Below the pieces are notes generated by a model that saw nothing but the letters and a program-made list of their open reading frames with translations, did not search any database and was not told where the DNA came from. Made by a program: the position numbers and the translations under genes. Below are positions 19,555 to 21,417 of a stretch of 21,417 bases of DNA, piece by piece. Every line of letters starts with the position of its first letter. The stretch's first letter is position 1. The stretch covers positions 164,389 through 185,805 of the forward strand of contig BJOX01000144.1 of assembly GCA_009731375.1 (NCBI GenBank), written 5' to 3'. This stretch comes from Paulinella micropora. Taxonomy: Eukaryota > Cercozoa > Imbricatea > Euglyphida.

Positions 19555-20951
19555 CACATACGTATAACTATACTTATTTGGTGTACATATACATATACAA
19601 TTACATATACATACACTTATACAATTACATATACATTACATATACAATTACATATACACATACGTATAAGTATACTTATTGGTGTACATATACATATACA
19701 ATTACATATACATACACTTATAAAATCACATATACATATGCATATACAATTTCATATACAATTACATATACATATACGTATAAGTATATTTATTGGTATA
19801 CATATACATATACAATTACATATACAATTACATATACAATTACATATACAATTACATATACAATTACATATACAATTACATATACAATTACATATACAAT
19901 GACATATACACATACGTATAAGTATAATTGGTGTACATATACATATACAATTACAGATACATATATTTATACCATTATATACATATGCATATGCAATTAC
20001 ATATACAGATACGTATACGTATACTTATTGGTATACAATTACATATACAATTACATATACAATTACATATACAATTACATATACAATTACATATACAATT
20101 ACATATACAATTACATATACAATTACATATACACATACGTATGAGTATACTTATTGGTGTACATATACATATACAATTACATATGCATACATTTATACAA
20201 TTATATATACATATGCATATGCAATAACATATACACATACGTATACGTATACTTATTGGTATACATATACATATACAATTACGTAGACAATTACATATAC
20301 AATAACATATACAATTACATATGCAATAACACATGCACATACGTATAAGTATACTTATTGGTGTACATATACATATACAATTACATATACATACATTGAA
20401 ACAATTATATACACATATGCATATGCAATTACATATACAATTACATATACAATTACATATACAATTACATATACAATTACATATACACAGACGTATACGT
20501 ATACTTATTGGTGTACATATACATATACAATTACATATACAATTACATATACAATTACATATGCAATACCATATACACATACGTATAAGTATACTTATTG
20601 ATATACAATTATATATACAATTACATATACAACTACATACACAATTACATATACAATTACATATGCAATTACATATACACATACGTGTAAGTATACTTAT
20701 TGGTATACATATAAATTTACAATTACATATACAATTACATTTACAATTACATACACAATTACATATACAATTACATATAAACATACGTATAAGTATACTT
20801 ATTGGTATACATATAAATTTACAATTACATATACAATTACATATACAATTACATATACAATGACATATACACATACGTATAAGTATACTTATTGGTGTAC
20901 ATACACATATACAATTACATACACATATACAATTACATATACATATACATG

Positions 20952-20986
<35 letters not shown>

Positions 20987-20990
20987 GTAC
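19555..20990. repeat. Higher-order minisatellite (about 90-150 bp unit)
   Basis: Each unit has CATACGTATAAGTATACTTA followed by TTGGTGTAC or TTGGTATAC, then CATATACATATAC and a variable number of AATTACATATAC repeats. I count about 13 cores, near 19563, 19663, 19776, 19913, 20011, 20134, 20238, 20340, 20490, 20580, 20682, 20784 and 20874. The core holds the perfect palindrome ATAAGTATACTTAT. Confidence 0.85.
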
Positions 20991-20998
20991 AATTACAG

Positions 20999-21075
20999 AA
21001 AGAAGAACAAGAGCGTGCGCGTGTGCGACAAATAGAAAGGGAAAAGGAGGAAGAGGAGGAGGAAGAAAGAGAAAG
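20999..21075 (+). CDS. Exon 8 of the plus-strand gene (Arg/Glu/Lys-rich)
   Basis: A 77-bp exon after TGTACAATTACAG and before GTATGT. In phase 0 it reads KEEQERARVRQIEREK, then seven Glu, then RE plus two bases (AG) of an Arg codon. It continues the charged helix of exon 7. The strong donor and complex first half make it one of the clearer exons. The phase 2 end fits the candidate exon at 21311. Confidence 0.7.
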
Positions 21076-21310
21076 GTATGTATGTATTTATGTATGTATT
21101 TATGTATGTATTTATGTATTTATGTATATGTATGTATGTATGTATGCTATGTATGTATTTATGTATGTATGTATGTATGTTATGTATGTATTTATGTATG
21201 TATGTGTTTATGTATGTATGTATGTATGTATGTATGTATGTATGTATATATGAATGTATGTATGTATGTATGTATGTATGTATGTATGTACGCGAGTTCG
21301 CAACAAATAG
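21076..21310. repeat. Intron 8: ATGT array
   Basis: 235 bp of (ATGT)n with ATTT variants, ending in a short unique piece TACGCGAGTTCGCAACAAATAG. That piece resembles GCGCGTGTGCGACAAATAG inside exon 8, so part of exon 8 has been copied here. Confidence 0.75.
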
Positions 21311-21417
21311 GAAGGCAAAAGGAGAGGAGGAGGAGGAGGAGAAGGAGGAGGAGGAGGAGGAGGAGGAGGAGGAAGAAAAGGAGGAGGAGGAGGAGAAGAA
21401 GGAGGAGGAGGAGGAGG
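21311..21417 (+). CDS. Exon 9 of the plus-strand gene, partial at window edge (Glu/Lys run)
   Basis: Using the AG at 21309-21310, the first G completes Arg from exon 8. The frame reads KAKG, then long Glu runs broken by single or double Lys, open to the window end. The AG acceptor lacks a pyrimidine tract. Because the region looks like a diverged copy of exon 8, it may instead be an alternative to exon 8. Another frame gives Arg runs, so the choice rests on phase. Confidence 0.5.

Noticed and set aside
19555-20990. Regularly spaced palindrome-bearing repeats as a CRISPR array
   Set aside because: The spacers are themselves AATTACATATAC repeats, unit length varies from about 90 to 150 bp, and the context is eukaryotic.

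Overview
This is a eukaryotic window dominated by simple-sequence DNA. Tetranucleotide (ATCT/GATA, ACAT/ATGT), trinucleotide (AAC, AGT, CTT, AGG), hexanucleotide (ATATAC/ATATGT), octanucleotide (ATTGATCG), TC, CA and TA arrays fill nearly all of it. Six runs of N (203-497, 2884-2902, 3323-3332, 9512-9602, 12424-12676, 16421-16765) are assembly gaps, mostly inside or next to such arrays. There are no bacterial operons, rRNA, convincing tRNA or CRISPR. The organism cannot be named from the sequence. Small GT-AG exons, microsatellite-filled introns and retroposon-like repeats with microsatellite tails fit a repeat-bloated protist genome (a coccidian apicomplexan is one candidate) but do not exclude an animal.

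Two genes can be read by splice-site and phase logic. On the minus strand, two high-complexity exons (3139-3205, then 1271-1426) join in phase across an intron of about 1.7 kb made of AGT, ATT, CTT and ACT repeats. On the plus strand, nine small exons between 6988 and the right edge (6988-7064, 7264-7300, 11775-11856, 12869-13005, 13818-13864, 15978-16020, 17819-17902, 20999-21075, 21311-end) are all in compatible phase. Together they encode a Pro-rich start, a Glu/Asp-rich segment, a poly-Gln tract and a long Lys/Glu/Arg-rich probable coiled coil. Coding DNA is about 0.7 kb of 14.4 kb. I do not recognise either protein.

Layout. 1-890: pieces of two repeat families (R2, R1) whose 3' ends run into (ATCT)n. 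891-3410: minus-strand gene fragment and its repeat-filled intron. 3411-4130: ATCT, GATA and CA arrays. 4130-6420: a head-to-tail cluster of SINE-like units with (AAC)n tails. 6420-6987: unique sequence before the plus-strand gene. 6988-12870: first exons, ATCT arrays, three more R1/R2 copies, and a 1.5-kb zone in which an acidic exon-like segment occurs about eight times beside a terminal-inverted-repeat element and a GC-rich hairpin. 12869-14800: poly-Q exon, ACAT array and a tandem array of four or five near-identical copies of one small exon. 14800-17800: ATCT arrays, another R1 copy, TC arrays, a gap between poly-T and poly-A, and a self-complementary GATC satellite. 17819-21417: last exons, separated by a strand-switching ATATAC/ATATGT array and a roughly 100-bp higher-order repeat carrying a 14-bp palindrome.

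The main unusual points are the phase-consistent gene embedded in microsatellites, three independent exon duplications inside it (one a possible mutually exclusive set), and several very long self-complementary repeat inversions.
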